A stretch of DNA of 64,000 bases from an uncultured Bacilli bacterium. Lineage in GTDB: Bacteria; Bacillota_I; Bacilli_A; RF39; UBA660. Each line of letters starts with the position of its first letter. Position 1 is the first letter of the stretch. The notes beneath the pieces are model-generated. The model had not been told where the DNA came from, did no database searches, and saw nothing but the letters and a program-made list of their open reading frames with translations. Below, one piece after another: positions 51,435-59,103 of the stretch. The stretch is from the NCBI GenBank assembly GCA_934154785.1, contig CAKPGL010000001.1:372001-436000 (forward strand), given 5' to 3'. A program made the translations under genes and the position numbers.

Positions 51435-51463
51435 TTGACAAAGAATAATTATAATGTTAGAAT
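51435..51463 (+). promoter_or_regulatory. Promoter of mtaB
   Basis: -35 TTGACA (51435-51440), 17-base spacer, -10 TAGAAT (51458-51463) with TGT before it (extended -10). A TATAAT at 51450 has wrong spacing. Confidence 0.65.
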
Positions 51464-51489
51464 TATCTTATTTAGAAAGAAGTGGTTGT

Positions 51490-52776
51490 ATGAAATATTA
51501 TATTAGTACTTTAGGATGCAAAGTAAATACTTATGAAAGTAGTGTTATTTGTGATATCTTAACCAATGCTGGTTTTACAAAAGTATCTACTCCAAGTCTT
51601 GCTGATATATGCATAGTAAATACTTGTACAGTAACAAATACAGCTGATAATAAATCATTAAAGGTAGTAAGACAAATGCATCGCTATAATGAAAACGCTA
51701 TTATAGTGGTTTGTGGTTGTATGGCCCAAAAAGATGCTTCAAAAGTTAAAAATATACCTGGTGTAGCTGTTATTTTAGGTAATAGAGGTAAAACTAAAAT
51801 AGTGGATTATATAAATGAATTTCTTGCTAATAAAAAACAAATTATTGATATTTCAGATTTATCTAATGTTTCATTTGAAAATATGAAACTAAATAATTTT
51901 GAACATACTAGAGCATTTGTTAAAATCCAAGATGGTTGTAATAATTTCTGTTCATATTGTATTATTCCTTATACACGTGGTAATGTTAGAAGTAAAGAAC
52001 GAAAAGATGTGTTAGAAGAGGTAAATAATTTAGTTAAACAAGGTCATAAGGAAGTTGTTTTAACTGGTATTCATACTGGTAATTATGGAGCGGAATTTGA
52101 TAATTATCATTTAGCGGATTTACTTTTAGATATTTTAAAAATCAAAGGATTAGAAAGATTACGTATTTCTTCTATTGAAATAACTGAATTAAATGATAAA
52201 GTATTAGATATATTAAAAGATAATAGTATTTTAGTGGATCACTTACATATACCATTACAGTCAGGTTCAAATCATATATTAAAATTAATGAATCGTAAAT
52301 ATGATAAAGAATACTTCATAGATAAGATTAATAAAATTAGAACTATTAGACCTAATATATCTATTACTACAGATATTATAGTAGGTTTTCCTGGTGAAAC
52401 AGAAGAAGATTTTTTAGAAACAATTGCTACTGCCAAAATATGTAAATTTAGTAAGATACACGTTTTTCCTTATTCTTTAAGAGAAGGAACAAAAGCAGAG
52501 CAATTACCTAATCATATACCTGAAGAAGTAAAAAAAGAAAGAGTAAAGAAATTAATAGAAATATCTAAGGAATTAGAAATAGATTACATGAATAAATTTA
52601 AAGGTGCTAAGGTTATTTTTATTCCAGAAACTATAAAAGAAAACTATTTATATGGTCATACTGGTAATTATTTATATATACGTGCTAAAGGATGTAAAGA
52701 AATGTTACATAAAGATATAGAAGTTATTGTTAAAAAAATTAATTATCCTTATGTAGATGCTGATATAATTAGTTAA
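51490..52776 (+). CDS. mtaB: MtaB, t6A37 methylthiotransferase
   Basis: The 428-residue radical SAM enzyme begins 'MKYYISTLGCKVNTYES' (MTTase N-terminal domain with first cluster Cys), 'VNTCTVTNTADNKSL' and 'VVCGCMAQ', then the radical SAM triad C150-x3-C154-x2-C157 in 'QDGCNNFCSYCIIPY', and a C-terminal TRAM-like domain. 'GCKVN' and 'NTCTVT' place it in the MtaB (YqeV) group, which converts t6A37 to ms2t6A37 in tRNAs reading ANN codons, rather than MiaB or RimO. Start ATG at 51490; an earlier in-frame ATG lies in the promoter. Confidence 0.93.
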   Translation: MKYYISTLGCKVNTYESSVICDILTNAGFTKVSTPSLADICIVNTCTVTNTADNKSLKVVRQMHRYNENAIIVVCGCMAQKDASKVKNIPGVAVILGNRGKTKIVDYINEFLANKKQIIDISDLSNVSFENMKLNNFEHTRAFVKIQDGCNNFCSYCIIPYTRGNVRSKERKDVLEEVNNLVKQGHKEVVLTGIHTGNYGAEFDNYHLADLLLDILKIKGLERLRISSIEITELNDKVLDILKDNSILVDHLHIPLQSGSNHILKLMNRKYDKEYFIDKINKIRTIRPNISITTDIIVGFPGETEEDFLETIATAKICKFSKIHVFPYSLREGTKAEQLPNHIPEEVKKERVKKLIEISKELEIDYMNKFKGAKVIFIPETIKENYLYGHTGNYLYIRAKGCKEMLHKDIEVIVKKINYPYVDADIIS

Positions 52777-52816
52777 CAATTTATCTTTTTTGCATACATT
52801 ATATTAGGTGGTTATC

Positions 52817-53197
52817 ATGGATAAAAAGGTAGAATTTAAAAATTTTGTTAAAGAGAATCCTCGTCTAATTAAGTTTGTTAAAAATGGCGAAATGACATGG
52901 CAAAAATTTTATGAACTTTATGATATGTATGGTACTGATGATAATGTTTGGGCAAATTATTTAAAAGATACAGTTGCTGCTACGGCTGCCACAGCAGCGG
53001 CGGCAACAACTGCTTCTGGTTTATCTTTTAATGATGTAATTAATTGGGTAAAAGGTATTGATTTAGATAGTGTTCAGTCGGGCATTAATAATATTCAAAG
53101 GGTAGTAGGTATGGTTCAAGACTTTTCTAAAAAAGATACTAAGACGACTAAAGAAGAATATAAACCCCGTCCAGTATATAAACACTTTGAAGACTAA
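52817..53197 (+). CDS. ylbD: YlbD-like coat-associated protein
   Basis: The 126-residue protein begins 'DKKVEFKNFVKENPRLIKFV', followed by 'EMTWQKFYELYDMYGTDDNVW', which matches the YlbD family ('F-K-x-F-V-K-x-H-P' and 'T-W-Q-x-L-Y-E'). An Ala/Thr-rich middle and a Lys-rich tail follow. Bacillus YlbD is called a putative coat protein. The ATG at 52817 follows AGGTGG; an in-frame GTG is at 52808. Its stop overlaps the ylbE start (TAATG), and rsmD follows, as in Bacillus ylbD-ylbH order. Confidence 0.8.
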   Translation: MDKKVEFKNFVKENPRLIKFVKNGEMTWQKFYELYDMYGTDDNVWANYLKDTVAATAATAAAATTASGLSFNDVINWVKGIDLDSVQSGINNIQRVVGMVQDFSKKDTKTTKEEYKPRPVYKHFED

Positions 53198-53418
53198 TGA
53201 GTTTAGAATTACAATTTAAAATAAAAAATAATCCTAATTACTTGCGTTATTTAAGAGAACACTCTTATTGGTATAAAGAATTAAATCGTAATCCTAAAAA
53301 CTTTCTCTTATTTGAAGAGAAAGTAAAAGAGGATTACAGATTACGTCCAACTGATAGAATTAGTAAAGCTCTAGAAATGATAGAAATGGCACAAACTATT
53401 ATTTCAACTTTAAAATAA
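53197..53418 (+). CDS. ylbE: YlbE-like protein, 73 aa
   Basis: 'YLRYLREHSYWYKELNRNPK' and 'FEEKVKEDYRLRPTDRISKA' match the YlbE family, whose members have 'F-I-R-x-x-P-x-W-Y-R-x-L-x-R-N-P'. A small soluble protein of unknown function. It overlaps ylbD by one base (TAATG) and precedes rsmD by 29 bases. ylbF and ylbG, which sit between ylbE and rsmD in Bacillus, are absent. Confidence 0.8.
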   Translation: MSLELQFKIKNNPNYLRYLREHSYWYKELNRNPKNFLLFEEKVKEDYRLRPTDRISKALEMIEMAQTIISTLK

Positions 53419-53447
53419 TTATGATAGAATGTATTTGGTGATTATAT

Positions 53448-53999
53448 ATGGCTAATAATTTAAAAATAATTAGTGGTAAATATCGTGGTTTAAGTTTTGA
53501 AGGCGATAATATAGTAGGTACTAGACCAACCATGAATAGGGTCAAAGAATCTTTGTTTGCTATGATACAAGATAAAATTAAAGGTAGTATTTGCTTAGAT
53601 TTATTTTCCGGTTCTGGTAATTTAGGTTTTGAAGCCCTAAGTAATGGTGCAAATACTTGTTATTTTGTTGATAACAATAAAATAGCGGTTGATACTATAA
53701 ATAAAAATATAAATAAACTTCATATTACAGAAGAACATTATGTAATAAAAAAAGATTATGAAGAAGCATTAAAATATTTTAAAGCTAATGCAATAAAATT
53801 TGATGTTATCTTCTTAGATCCGCCATATCAACTTTATCTAATTAATAATTGCTTAGATAAAATATATAAATATGATTTATTAAATGATGGTGGAGTTATT
53901 ATCTGTGAATATGAAACAGAAAATATCTTTAACACTAATTTTAAATTATTAAAAGAAAGAACTTATGGTAGTAAAAAAGTAACAATTTTAGGAAAATGA
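53448..53999 (+). CDS. rsmD: 16S rRNA (guanine966-N2)-methyltransferase RsmD
   Basis: The 183-residue protein starts 'IISGKYRGLSFEGDNIVGTR' with 'RPTMNRVKESLFAMI' and 'CLDLFSGSGNLGFEALSNGA' (SAM-binding GxGxG-like motif I) and the 'IFLDPPYQL' catalytic motif (D-P-P-Y), all diagnostic of RsmD. It methylates G966 of 16S rRNA. In Bacillus coaD follows at this point; here the bacteriocin cluster begins after a terminator. Confidence 0.94.
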   Translation: MANNLKIISGKYRGLSFEGDNIVGTRPTMNRVKESLFAMIQDKIKGSICLDLFSGSGNLGFEALSNGANTCYFVDNNKIAVDTINKNINKLHITEEHYVIKKDYEEALKYFKANAIKFDVIFLDPPYQLYLINNCLDKIYKYDLLNDGGVIICEYETENIFNTNFKLLKERTYGSKKVTILGK

Positions 54000-54019
54000 A
54001 ATTTTTTTCATTTTTTTTT
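53993..54019 (+). terminator. Terminator after rsmD
   Basis: AAAATGAAA with TTTCATTTT and long T-run. Left arm overlaps the stop codon. Confidence 0.75.
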
Positions 54020-54076
54020 GTGTAAAAAAAAGGATATTTCTTTTTGATAGGGTATGTTTATATTAGGGAGGTAAAA

Positions 54077-56134
54077 ATGCAGAAATATCCATTTATAAAA
54101 CAAGAGGATTTGAAGGACTGTGGTCCAGCTTGTCTTGCTATGATAATTAAATATTACAGAGGTTATATACCTATTAGTGAATTATGTGAACTAAGTAAAA
54201 CTAGTAAAAATGGTACAGATGCTTATCATTTAATAGAAGCTTCTAAAAAAGTTGGTTTTAATGCTAGAGGTATAAAAAAAGAATTAGATAATAATTTAAT
54301 ATTACCAATCATAGCGCATGTTATAATTAATAATAATTTAGGTCACTTTGTAGTAATATATAAAATAAATATTAAACATAATTATATTATTATAGGAGAT
54401 CCCGCTAAAGGAATATATAAAACTTCTATTGATGATTTTAATTTAATTTGGAATAATATTTTAATAGAATTATATCCTAAATCTACTTTACCTAAAGTAG
54501 GAGAAACATCATTATTAAAATTTATTATTAATTACATAAATTATGATAGAAAAACTATATTTGTATTATTTATATCGTCTATATTAATAACTTTGTTTTC
54601 TTGTTTTATGTCATTTTATTTTCGCTTAACTATTGATAATATAAATACATCAAAAAAACTTTTAACAACGATTTTAATAGTATTTATAATTGTATATTTG
54701 TTAAAAGTAATAATTGATTATTTAAAAAATAAAATATTTATAAGCTTTAAAAGAAGATTGGATATGAATATGTCTTGTAATATTTTTGCTAAAATAATAG
54801 ACCTCCCTTATCAATATTATCGTAATCGAACTACTGGTGAAATCTTAGGAAGATTTAATGATTTAGAGTACGTTCGACAAATGTTATACCATTTAATCTT
54901 TTCTTTATTTTCAGATTTACCATTTATTATAGGAAGTATTATTTTACTATTTATAATAAATAGTCATTTAGCGGTATTATCACTTATAGTACTAGGTATA
55001 TACACTTTTGTATTTTTGAGTTTTAACCCTATATTTCAAAAATATATTAGTGCTATAAGAGAACAAAGTTCTAAAACTAATTCTTTAATGACAGAATCTA
55101 TTAGTGGCTTTGAATCATTAAACAATTGTTGCTTAAAGGAAAGTGCTAAAAGTAAATTTGCTAATAATTATTATGAATTATTAAATCAAGATTATAAGTT
55201 TTCTAATTTTATAATTATTAGACAAATTATTAGTGAGATTATTTATCAATTAGGAGTATATTTAATTGTTTATTTAGGTTCAATGTTAGTTTTTGATAAT
55301 AAAATGTCTTTAGGAAATCTAGTTATGTTTTATTCTGTTTTAATGTCTTTTTCTAGTCCTTTAAAAAATATAATTGATAACGATTTAAGTATTGGACAAG
55401 CTAAAATAGCGTTAAAAAGAATGCTTGGTGTATTTATAGATAAGCCAGATAGAGGTTTATTAGATAATCTAGCTAGTACACAAATAGAATTTAAAAATTT
55501 AGATTTTTATTATAATGATATTGATTTAATACTAAGTAATATTAATTTAAAAATAAATCCTAAAGAAAAAGTATTGATAATTGGTAAAAGTGGAAGTGGG
55601 AAAAGTACTTTATTAAAGTTAATTATGAAATATTATAGTGTTAATGACGGATTATATATTGATGGAATAAACATTAATAATTATAAAAATGATACTTTAA
55701 AAAATAAAATAGGTTATATATCACAACAAGAAACTTTATTTACAGATAGTATTTTAAATAATTTAGATAGTAGTGATTTTAAAGAGGTATTAGATATAAG
55801 TAGAATATGTGAAATAGATAAAATATTAAGTACGAGAAACATTAATTATTATTCTATGTTAGAAGAAAATGGTTTTAATTTATCTGGCGGTGAAAGACAG
55901 AGAATTATTTTAGGTAGATTGTTATTAAAAAAATTTGATATTTTACTTATAGATGAAGGATTAAATCAAATGGATATTAACTTGGAAAGAAGAATATTAA
56001 AAAGAATTTTTAGAAAGTTTAAAGATAAAACTATAGTTATAGTTTCTCATCGCTTAGAGAATATGGATTTATATAATCATGTTATTGAACTTTCTAATGG
56101 AAAAATAGTAAAGGATGTTATGAAGAATGAATAG
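54077..56134 (+). CDS. C39 peptidase-containing bacteriocin ABC exporter
   Basis: The 685-residue protein has an N-terminal C39 protease: 'KQEDLKDCGPACLAMIIKYY' with catalytic C15, H90 ('LGHFVVIY') and D108 ('GDPAKG'). Then six helices (about 150-430) and an intact ATPase domain with Walker A GKSGSGKST (from 503), 'LSGGERQRI' signature, 'ILLIDEGL' Walker B and 'VSHRL' H-loop. It cuts double-glycine leaders and exports peptides. AGGGAGG decides the ATG at 54077. It heads a cluster of an accessory protein and three small peptides, two with GG leaders, that it should process. Confidence 0.95.
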   Translation: MQKYPFIKQEDLKDCGPACLAMIIKYYRGYIPISELCELSKTSKNGTDAYHLIEASKKVGFNARGIKKELDNNLILPIIAHVIINNNLGHFVVIYKINIKHNYIIIGDPAKGIYKTSIDDFNLIWNNILIELYPKSTLPKVGETSLLKFIINYINYDRKTIFVLFISSILITLFSCFMSFYFRLTIDNINTSKKLLTTILIVFIIVYLLKVIIDYLKNKIFISFKRRLDMNMSCNIFAKIIDLPYQYYRNRTTGEILGRFNDLEYVRQMLYHLIFSLFSDLPFIIGSIILLFIINSHLAVLSLIVLGIYTFVFLSFNPIFQKYISAIREQSSKTNSLMTESISGFESLNNCCLKESAKSKFANNYYELLNQDYKFSNFIIIRQIISEIIYQLGVYLIVYLGSMLVFDNKMSLGNLVMFYSVLMSFSSPLKNIIDNDLSIGQAKIALKRMLGVFIDKPDRGLLDNLASTQIEFKNLDFYYNDIDLILSNINLKINPKEKVLIIGKSGSGKSTLLKLIMKYYSVNDGLYIDGININNYKNDTLKNKIGYISQQETLFTDSILNNLDSSDFKEVLDISRICEIDKILSTRNINYYSMLEENGFNLSGGERQRIILGRLLLKKFDILLIDEGLNQMDINLERRILKRIFRKFKDKTIVIVSHRLENMDLYNHVIELSNGKIVKDVMKNE

Positions 56135-56531
56135 TAAGGATTTATTATTTAAAAAACAATCTAATTATATATTATTTTGGATAGTTATTAGTACTGTATT
56201 ATTATTTTTATTATTGTTTAGTTACTTTTATAAATATAAACCTTACTATGTTACTACTGGCATCTATGATAAGGAGGCTAAAAATGTTGTTATTTTGCTT
56301 GAAAATAATAAGTTACATTACATCAATGATACTAAGATAAAAATAAATAAAGTAAGTGTAGATAAAGAAAACATTTTAGTTGGTGAATATATTTCTGTTG
56401 ATAACAAAATATATAATCAAATATTTATTAAGATATCTAATATAGATATAGAACAATCTGTTATTACTGTAACATTTGAATTACCTGAAACAACTATATT
56501 AAAAAGATTATGGAAAGGATTGATAGAATGA
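56127..56531 (+). CDS. Short bacteriocin-secretion accessory protein (HlyD-like)
   Basis: The 134-residue protein has one N-terminal helix (about 16-38) and a small beta-rich outer domain. It overlaps the transporter gene by 8 bases and the first peptide gene by 4 (ATGA). In such loci the accessory protein is usually a 400+ residue HlyD/MesE homologue; here only a short beta-domain is left, comparable to the end of that family, without the coiled-coil hairpin. It may be a minimal adaptor in a Gram-positive envelope. Confidence 0.7.
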   Translation: MNSKDLLFKKQSNYILFWIVISTVLLFLLLFSYFYKYKPYYVTTGIYDKEAKNVVILLENNKLHYINDTKIKINKVSVDKENILVGEYISVDNKIYNQIFIKISNIDIEQSVITVTFELPETTILKRLWKGLIE

Positions 56532-56665
56532 ATTTAACAAAAAATGAATTATTAAATATTCAAGGTGGTGGTGTAAGTTTTGGATTATTAACTCTCTTAG
56601 GAGCGGGAGTAGTATTTTTAATAGGTGTAATAGATGGTTATGTAAGACCATTAAAATGTAATTAG
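56528..56665 (+). CDS. Double-glycine leader peptide 1 (bacteriocin-like, 45 aa)
   Basis: MNLTKNELLNIQGGG is a classical GG-type leader. The remaining ~30 residues 'VSFGLLTLLGAGVVFLIGVI' plus 'DGYVRPLKCN' form one hydrophobic helix with a short polar tail with R and C. Its start overlaps the accessory gene (ATGA) and it is next to the C39 exporter. Candidate class II bacteriocin or signalling peptide. Confidence 0.8.
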   Translation: MNLTKNELLNIQGGGVSFGLLTLLGAGVVFLIGVIDGYVRPLKCN

Positions 56666-56673
56666 GAGGAATT

Positions 56674-56838
56674 ATGGAGATAAATAAAAGTGAATTAGTA
56701 TTAATACAGGGCGGTGGTTCAATTACAGGGACATTAATAAATTCTTTTGCCCGAGGAATAAATGTATTACTAGATTTAGGAAGAAGCTTAGGTACCGCTA
56801 TTAGAAGAATTGGTAGTAATAAGTTATGCTCAATGTAA
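56674..56838 (+). CDS. Double-glycine leader peptide 2 (bacteriocin-like, 54 aa)
   Basis: MEINKSELVLIQGGG leader, then ~39 residues with 'SITGTLINSFARGINVLLDL' and 'GRSLGTAIRRIGSNKLCSM'. The mature part is amphipathic and ends with G-T-x-x-R ... L-C, like peptide 3. AGGAGG lies 4-5 bases before the ATG. A pair of GG peptides side by side suggests a two-peptide class IIb system. Confidence 0.8.
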   Translation: MEINKSELVLIQGGGSITGTLINSFARGINVLLDLGRSLGTAIRRIGSNKLCSM

Positions 56839-57005
56839 AATCATTTTTAAAAAAATATAAAATTGAGTTATCTATAATACTAGTTTTGTTATTAATACCA
56901 GTATTAGAACCAATTTTAGAAGTATTAATAGATTGTCTTTTTACAACGGGACAATATGTTGGAACCTGGGTTAGAGGTGTTTCAAACGGTTATTTATGCC
57001 ACTAA
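56826..57005 (+). CDS. Leaderless hydrophobic peptide 3 (59 aa)
   Basis: An ATG in the last codons of peptide 2 begins MLNVKSFLKKYKIELSII, with one strong helix (about 15-38) and the tail 'CLFTTGQYVGTWVRGVSNGY' plus LCH. The tail pattern G-T-x-V-R ... L-C echoes peptide 2 (G-T-A-I-R ... L-C). It has no GG leader, so it could be a membrane immunity peptide or another exported peptide. There is no clear ribosome site of its own; it overlaps by 13 bases and could be coupled. A terminator follows. Confidence 0.6.
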   Translation: MLNVKSFLKKYKIELSIILVLLLIPVLEPILEVLIDCLFTTGQYVGTWVRGVSNGYLCH

Positions 57006-57029
57006 AAGCGTAGTTTTACGCTTTTTTTT
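57004..57029 (+). terminator. Terminator of the bacteriocin cluster
   Basis: AAAAGCGTA (57004-57012) pairs with TACGCTTTT (57017-57025), then T-run. Confidence 0.85.
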
Positions 57030-57105
57030 CATATAAATAAACTTTTTCTTGTAATAAAATAATTTAAGTGTTATAATAATGACAGTCAAGAAGGGAGGGA
57101 TTATA

Positions 57106-57300
57106 ATGTCTACAATAGTTGTTAAAAATGGCAATGTTGAGGGTGCTTTACGTACTATGAAACAAAAAAATATGAAAGACGGCCTCCTAAAAGCAGTTAG
57201 AGAAAGAAACGAAGGTTATATGAAACCTGGAGTTAAAAGAAGAAAAGCTAAACAAGAAGCTATTAGAAATAGTCGTAAAAAAAATAGAGAATATAGATAA
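57106..57300 (+). CDS. rpsU: 30S ribosomal protein S21
   Basis: 'VVKNGNVEGALRTMKQKNMK' and the basic 'KPGVKRRKAKQEAIRNSRKKNR' tail are S21. It is 64 residues, close to the norm. AAGGGAGGG lies before the ATG at 57106. It is followed by yqeY, the usual rpsU-yqeY partner in Bacilli, after a terminator. Confidence 0.95.
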   Translation: MSTIVVKNGNVEGALRTMKQKNMKDGLLKAVRERNEGYMKPGVKRRKAKQEAIRNSRKKNREYR

Positions 57301-57306
57301 TATGTG

Positions 57307-57332
57307 ATAGAACCGTTGTGGTTCTATTTTTA
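57307..57332 (+). terminator. Terminator between rpsU and yqeY
   Basis: ATAGAACC (57307-57314) pairs with GGTTCTAT (57320-57327), then T-run. It probably reduces yqeY relative to rpsU. Confidence 0.8.
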
Positions 57333-57349
57333 GAAAGGATAGTCTATAT

Positions 57350-57793
57350 ATGAAACAAAAAATTTTAAATGATTTAAAAAACGCTATGAAAAATCAAAAT
57401 AAAGAATTATTATCAGTAGTACGTATGGTAAAAGGTGCTATTCAAATGGAAGAAATAAAAGTAAAGCATGAACTTTCTGATGATGAAGTTATTGGGATTA
57501 TAGCACGTGAAATTAAAACTAGAAAAGAATCTATTAAAGAGTTTGAAAAAGGAAATCGTACTGATTTAATAGAACAAACTAAAAAAGAAATAGATATTTT
57601 AAATAGATATATGCCAGAACAAATGAGTGAAGAAGAAATAAACACTACTATTGATAGTGTATTTGCTAAAGTAAATCCTACTAAACCTTCAGATATGGGA
57701 GCAATTATGAAAGAAATTACACCACTTGTAAAAGGTAAAGCAGATATGTCTTTAGTAAGTTCTAAAATAAAAGAAAAGCTAAGTAATTTATAA
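57350..57793 (+). CDS. yqeY: GatB/YqeY domain protein
   Basis: The 147-residue protein has the YqeY architecture: 'LKNAMKNQNKELLSVVRMVKGAIQ', 'SDDEVIGIIAREIKTRKESI', and C-terminal 'KPSDMGAIMKEITPLVKGKADMS', which resembles the tail domain of GatB. Function is unknown, thought to be linked to tRNA metabolism. Occurs after rpsU as in Bacillus. GAAAGGA precedes the ATG. Confidence 0.93.
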   Translation: MKQKILNDLKNAMKNQNKELLSVVRMVKGAIQMEEIKVKHELSDDEVIGIIAREIKTRKESIKEFEKGNRTDLIEQTKKEIDILNRYMPEQMSEEEINTTIDSVFAKVNPTKPSDMGAIMKEITPLVKGKADMSLVSSKIKEKLSNL

Positions 57794-57817
57794 TATAATA
57801 ATGGGGGTTATTCTATT

Positions 57818-58177
57818 ATGGAAAAAGATATTGTTGTTGATTCTTGTTACGTTGTAGGTACTTGTTTGTTATATAAAAATTTTGTTGATAGAGATTTATT
57901 AAATAGAATACAAATAAGATTATCAAAATACTATGAAATTGATTTAAGCAAAGAGAAAATTAATGATACCGTTTTAGAATGGCAAGATTTTTTCAGGTTT
58001 AATGGTGAAGGGAATGTTATTCTTACTAAAGAAGGATTATTAAATAAAGAATTAGTTAGATATCTATTTGCTGATGCTTTAGAACCAGAAATATTTGATA
58101 AACTATTAAATGCAATTTTGAATGTAAAAGAAGAACAAGCCCCAACAAAGGCAAAAGTATTAAGGTTTCCTAAATAA
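57818..58177 (+). CDS. Unknown protein, 119 aa
   Basis: No domain recognised. It is soluble, acidic and likely helical, with 'DSCYVVGTCLLYKNFVDRDL' at the N-terminus. It lies 24 bases after yqeY and is followed directly by tRNA genes. GGGGG precedes the ATG by 11 bases. Codon use is like its neighbours. Confidence 0.6.
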   Translation: MEKDIVVDSCYVVGTCLLYKNFVDRDLLNRIQIRLSKYYEIDLSKEKINDTVLEWQDFFRFNGEGNVILTKEGLLNKELVRYLFADALEPEIFDKLLNAILNVKEEQAPTKAKVLRFPK

Positions 58178-58186
58178 CCTTTTAAC

Positions 58187-58262
58187 GCTGAAATAGCTCA
58201 GTTGGTAGAGCAGCTCCCTCGTAAAGAGCAGGTCGTAGGTTCGAATCCTATTTTCAGCACCA
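58187..58262 (+). tRNA. tRNA-Thr (CGT)
   Basis: Acceptor arms GCTGAAA / TTTCAGC, D arm GCTC...GAGC, T loop TTCGAAT, encoded ACCA end. The anticodon loop CTCGTAA gives CGT, reading ACG. The base pair 31-39 is C-A, one mismatch in the anticodon stem. Confidence 0.88.
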
Positions 58263-58265
58263 TTT

Positions 58266-58339
58266 GCTGGTATAGTATAATGGTATTACGAGGCCATGGT
58301 AAGGCTTTAATCAGTGTTCAATTCACTGTACCAGCACCA
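58266..58339 (+). tRNA. tRNA-Thr (GGT)
   Basis: Acceptor arms GCTGGTA / TACCAGC, T stem CAGTG/CACTG with loop TTCAATT, encoded ACCA. The anticodon loop ATGGTAA gives GGT, reading ACC/ACT. The D stem has a T-T mismatch. Only three bases separate it from the first tRNA. Confidence 0.85.
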
Positions 58340-58380
58340 TTGAGGTTAAAAGTCGCACTTTAGCGATTACTATATAGATA

Positions 58381-58413
58381 AAGTTCATAGTATTTGATAT
58401 TATGGGCTTTTTT
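58381..58413 (+). terminator. Terminator after the tRNA pair
   Basis: AAGTTCATA (58381-58389) pairs with TATGGGCTT (58401-58409, two G-U), then T-run. Confidence 0.65.
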
Positions 58414-58441
58414 CATTGTCTAAAGGAGTTGATGAATATTT

Positions 58442-58738
58442 ATGAAAACGACCATAGAAACTTTAGAATTTCCTTGTGTATTTAAGAAGAAACTTAAAAT
58501 GAAAGCTAGTTTAGGTAATTTAAGTATTAGTTTTACTTCAGGACATTTAATTAAAATTAATAATACCAATTTAAGTGTTACAGAACCATATAAGATTATT
58601 GTTGAGAATAATTCTAAGACTCTAATTGCATATTTATACGAAGATAATAACAAGATATATTTGCCTATTTCAAATGCCATTATCTCATTTATAAAGTTTA
58701 TTACTATTCTTAATGAAATGAACAAAATGGGAAAATAA
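58442..58738 (+). CDS. Unknown protein, 98 aa, at the edge of the accessory region
   Basis: No family recognised. It is mixed alpha/beta ('LEFPCVFKKKLKMKASLGNL', 'KIIVENNSKTLIAYLYEDNN'). AAGGAG at 58422-58427 is 14 bases from this ATG but 4 bases from an out-of-frame ATG at 58432 that opens an 18-codon ORF; the start signal is therefore weak or coupled. It is followed by degenerate repeats in a different frame. Probably part of the mobile segment. Confidence 0.5.
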   Translation: MKTTIETLEFPCVFKKKLKMKASLGNLSISFTSGHLIKINNTNLSVTEPYKIIVENNSKTLIAYLYEDNNKIYLPISNAIISFIKFITILNEMNKMGK

Positions 58739-58739
58739 A

Positions 58740-58960
58740 TTACCAGTTATTTTACCAGTAAAACTACCAGACAAATTACTAGTAAAAATGGTAGACTTTT
58801 GGGTATTGTCATTATAAAAAGACTATGGTATTCTATGTATTGTAGAAGATAATTTTCCAGATATAGGTCAAAATTTGTCAAGTAAATTACAGTATGATTT
58901 GCCTAGCAATTTACCGTATAAAGTATCTAGTAAGTTCCATATTGTATGTGATAATATGGT
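58740..58960 (+). repeat. Degenerate 12-bp tandem repeats (LPxK-coding relic)
   Basis: The 365-base gene-free gap 58739-59103 begins with TTACCAGTAAAA-like units. In the frame from 58740 they read LPVI-LPVK-LPDK-LLVK-MVDF before a stop; around 58885-58950 similar units read LSSK-LQYD-LPSN-LPYK-VSSK. The reading frames do not join any start codon, so this appears to be a broken coding repeat. An inverted repeat TAGAAT-TAG-ATTCTA lies at 58965-58979. Confidence 0.6.
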
Positions 58961-59041
58961 AGTGTAGAATTAGATTCTATAACAAATACTCTTTTAATTC
59001 TCCCCAAAAAAGCAGTATTTAAAAAAATTGAATTAGCTATT

Positions 59042-59077
59042 AAACACAAGGAAAAAATTAAACCTTGTGTTTTTTTG
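59042..59077 (+). terminator. Terminator just upstream of the serine recombinase
   Basis: AAACACAAGG (59042-59051) pairs with CCTTGTGTTT and seven T. It is only 27 bases before the recombinase start codon and no promoter fits in between. Confidence 0.85.
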
Positions 59078-59103
59078 TGTTCAAAGAAAGGATTGGTGGT
59101 TAG

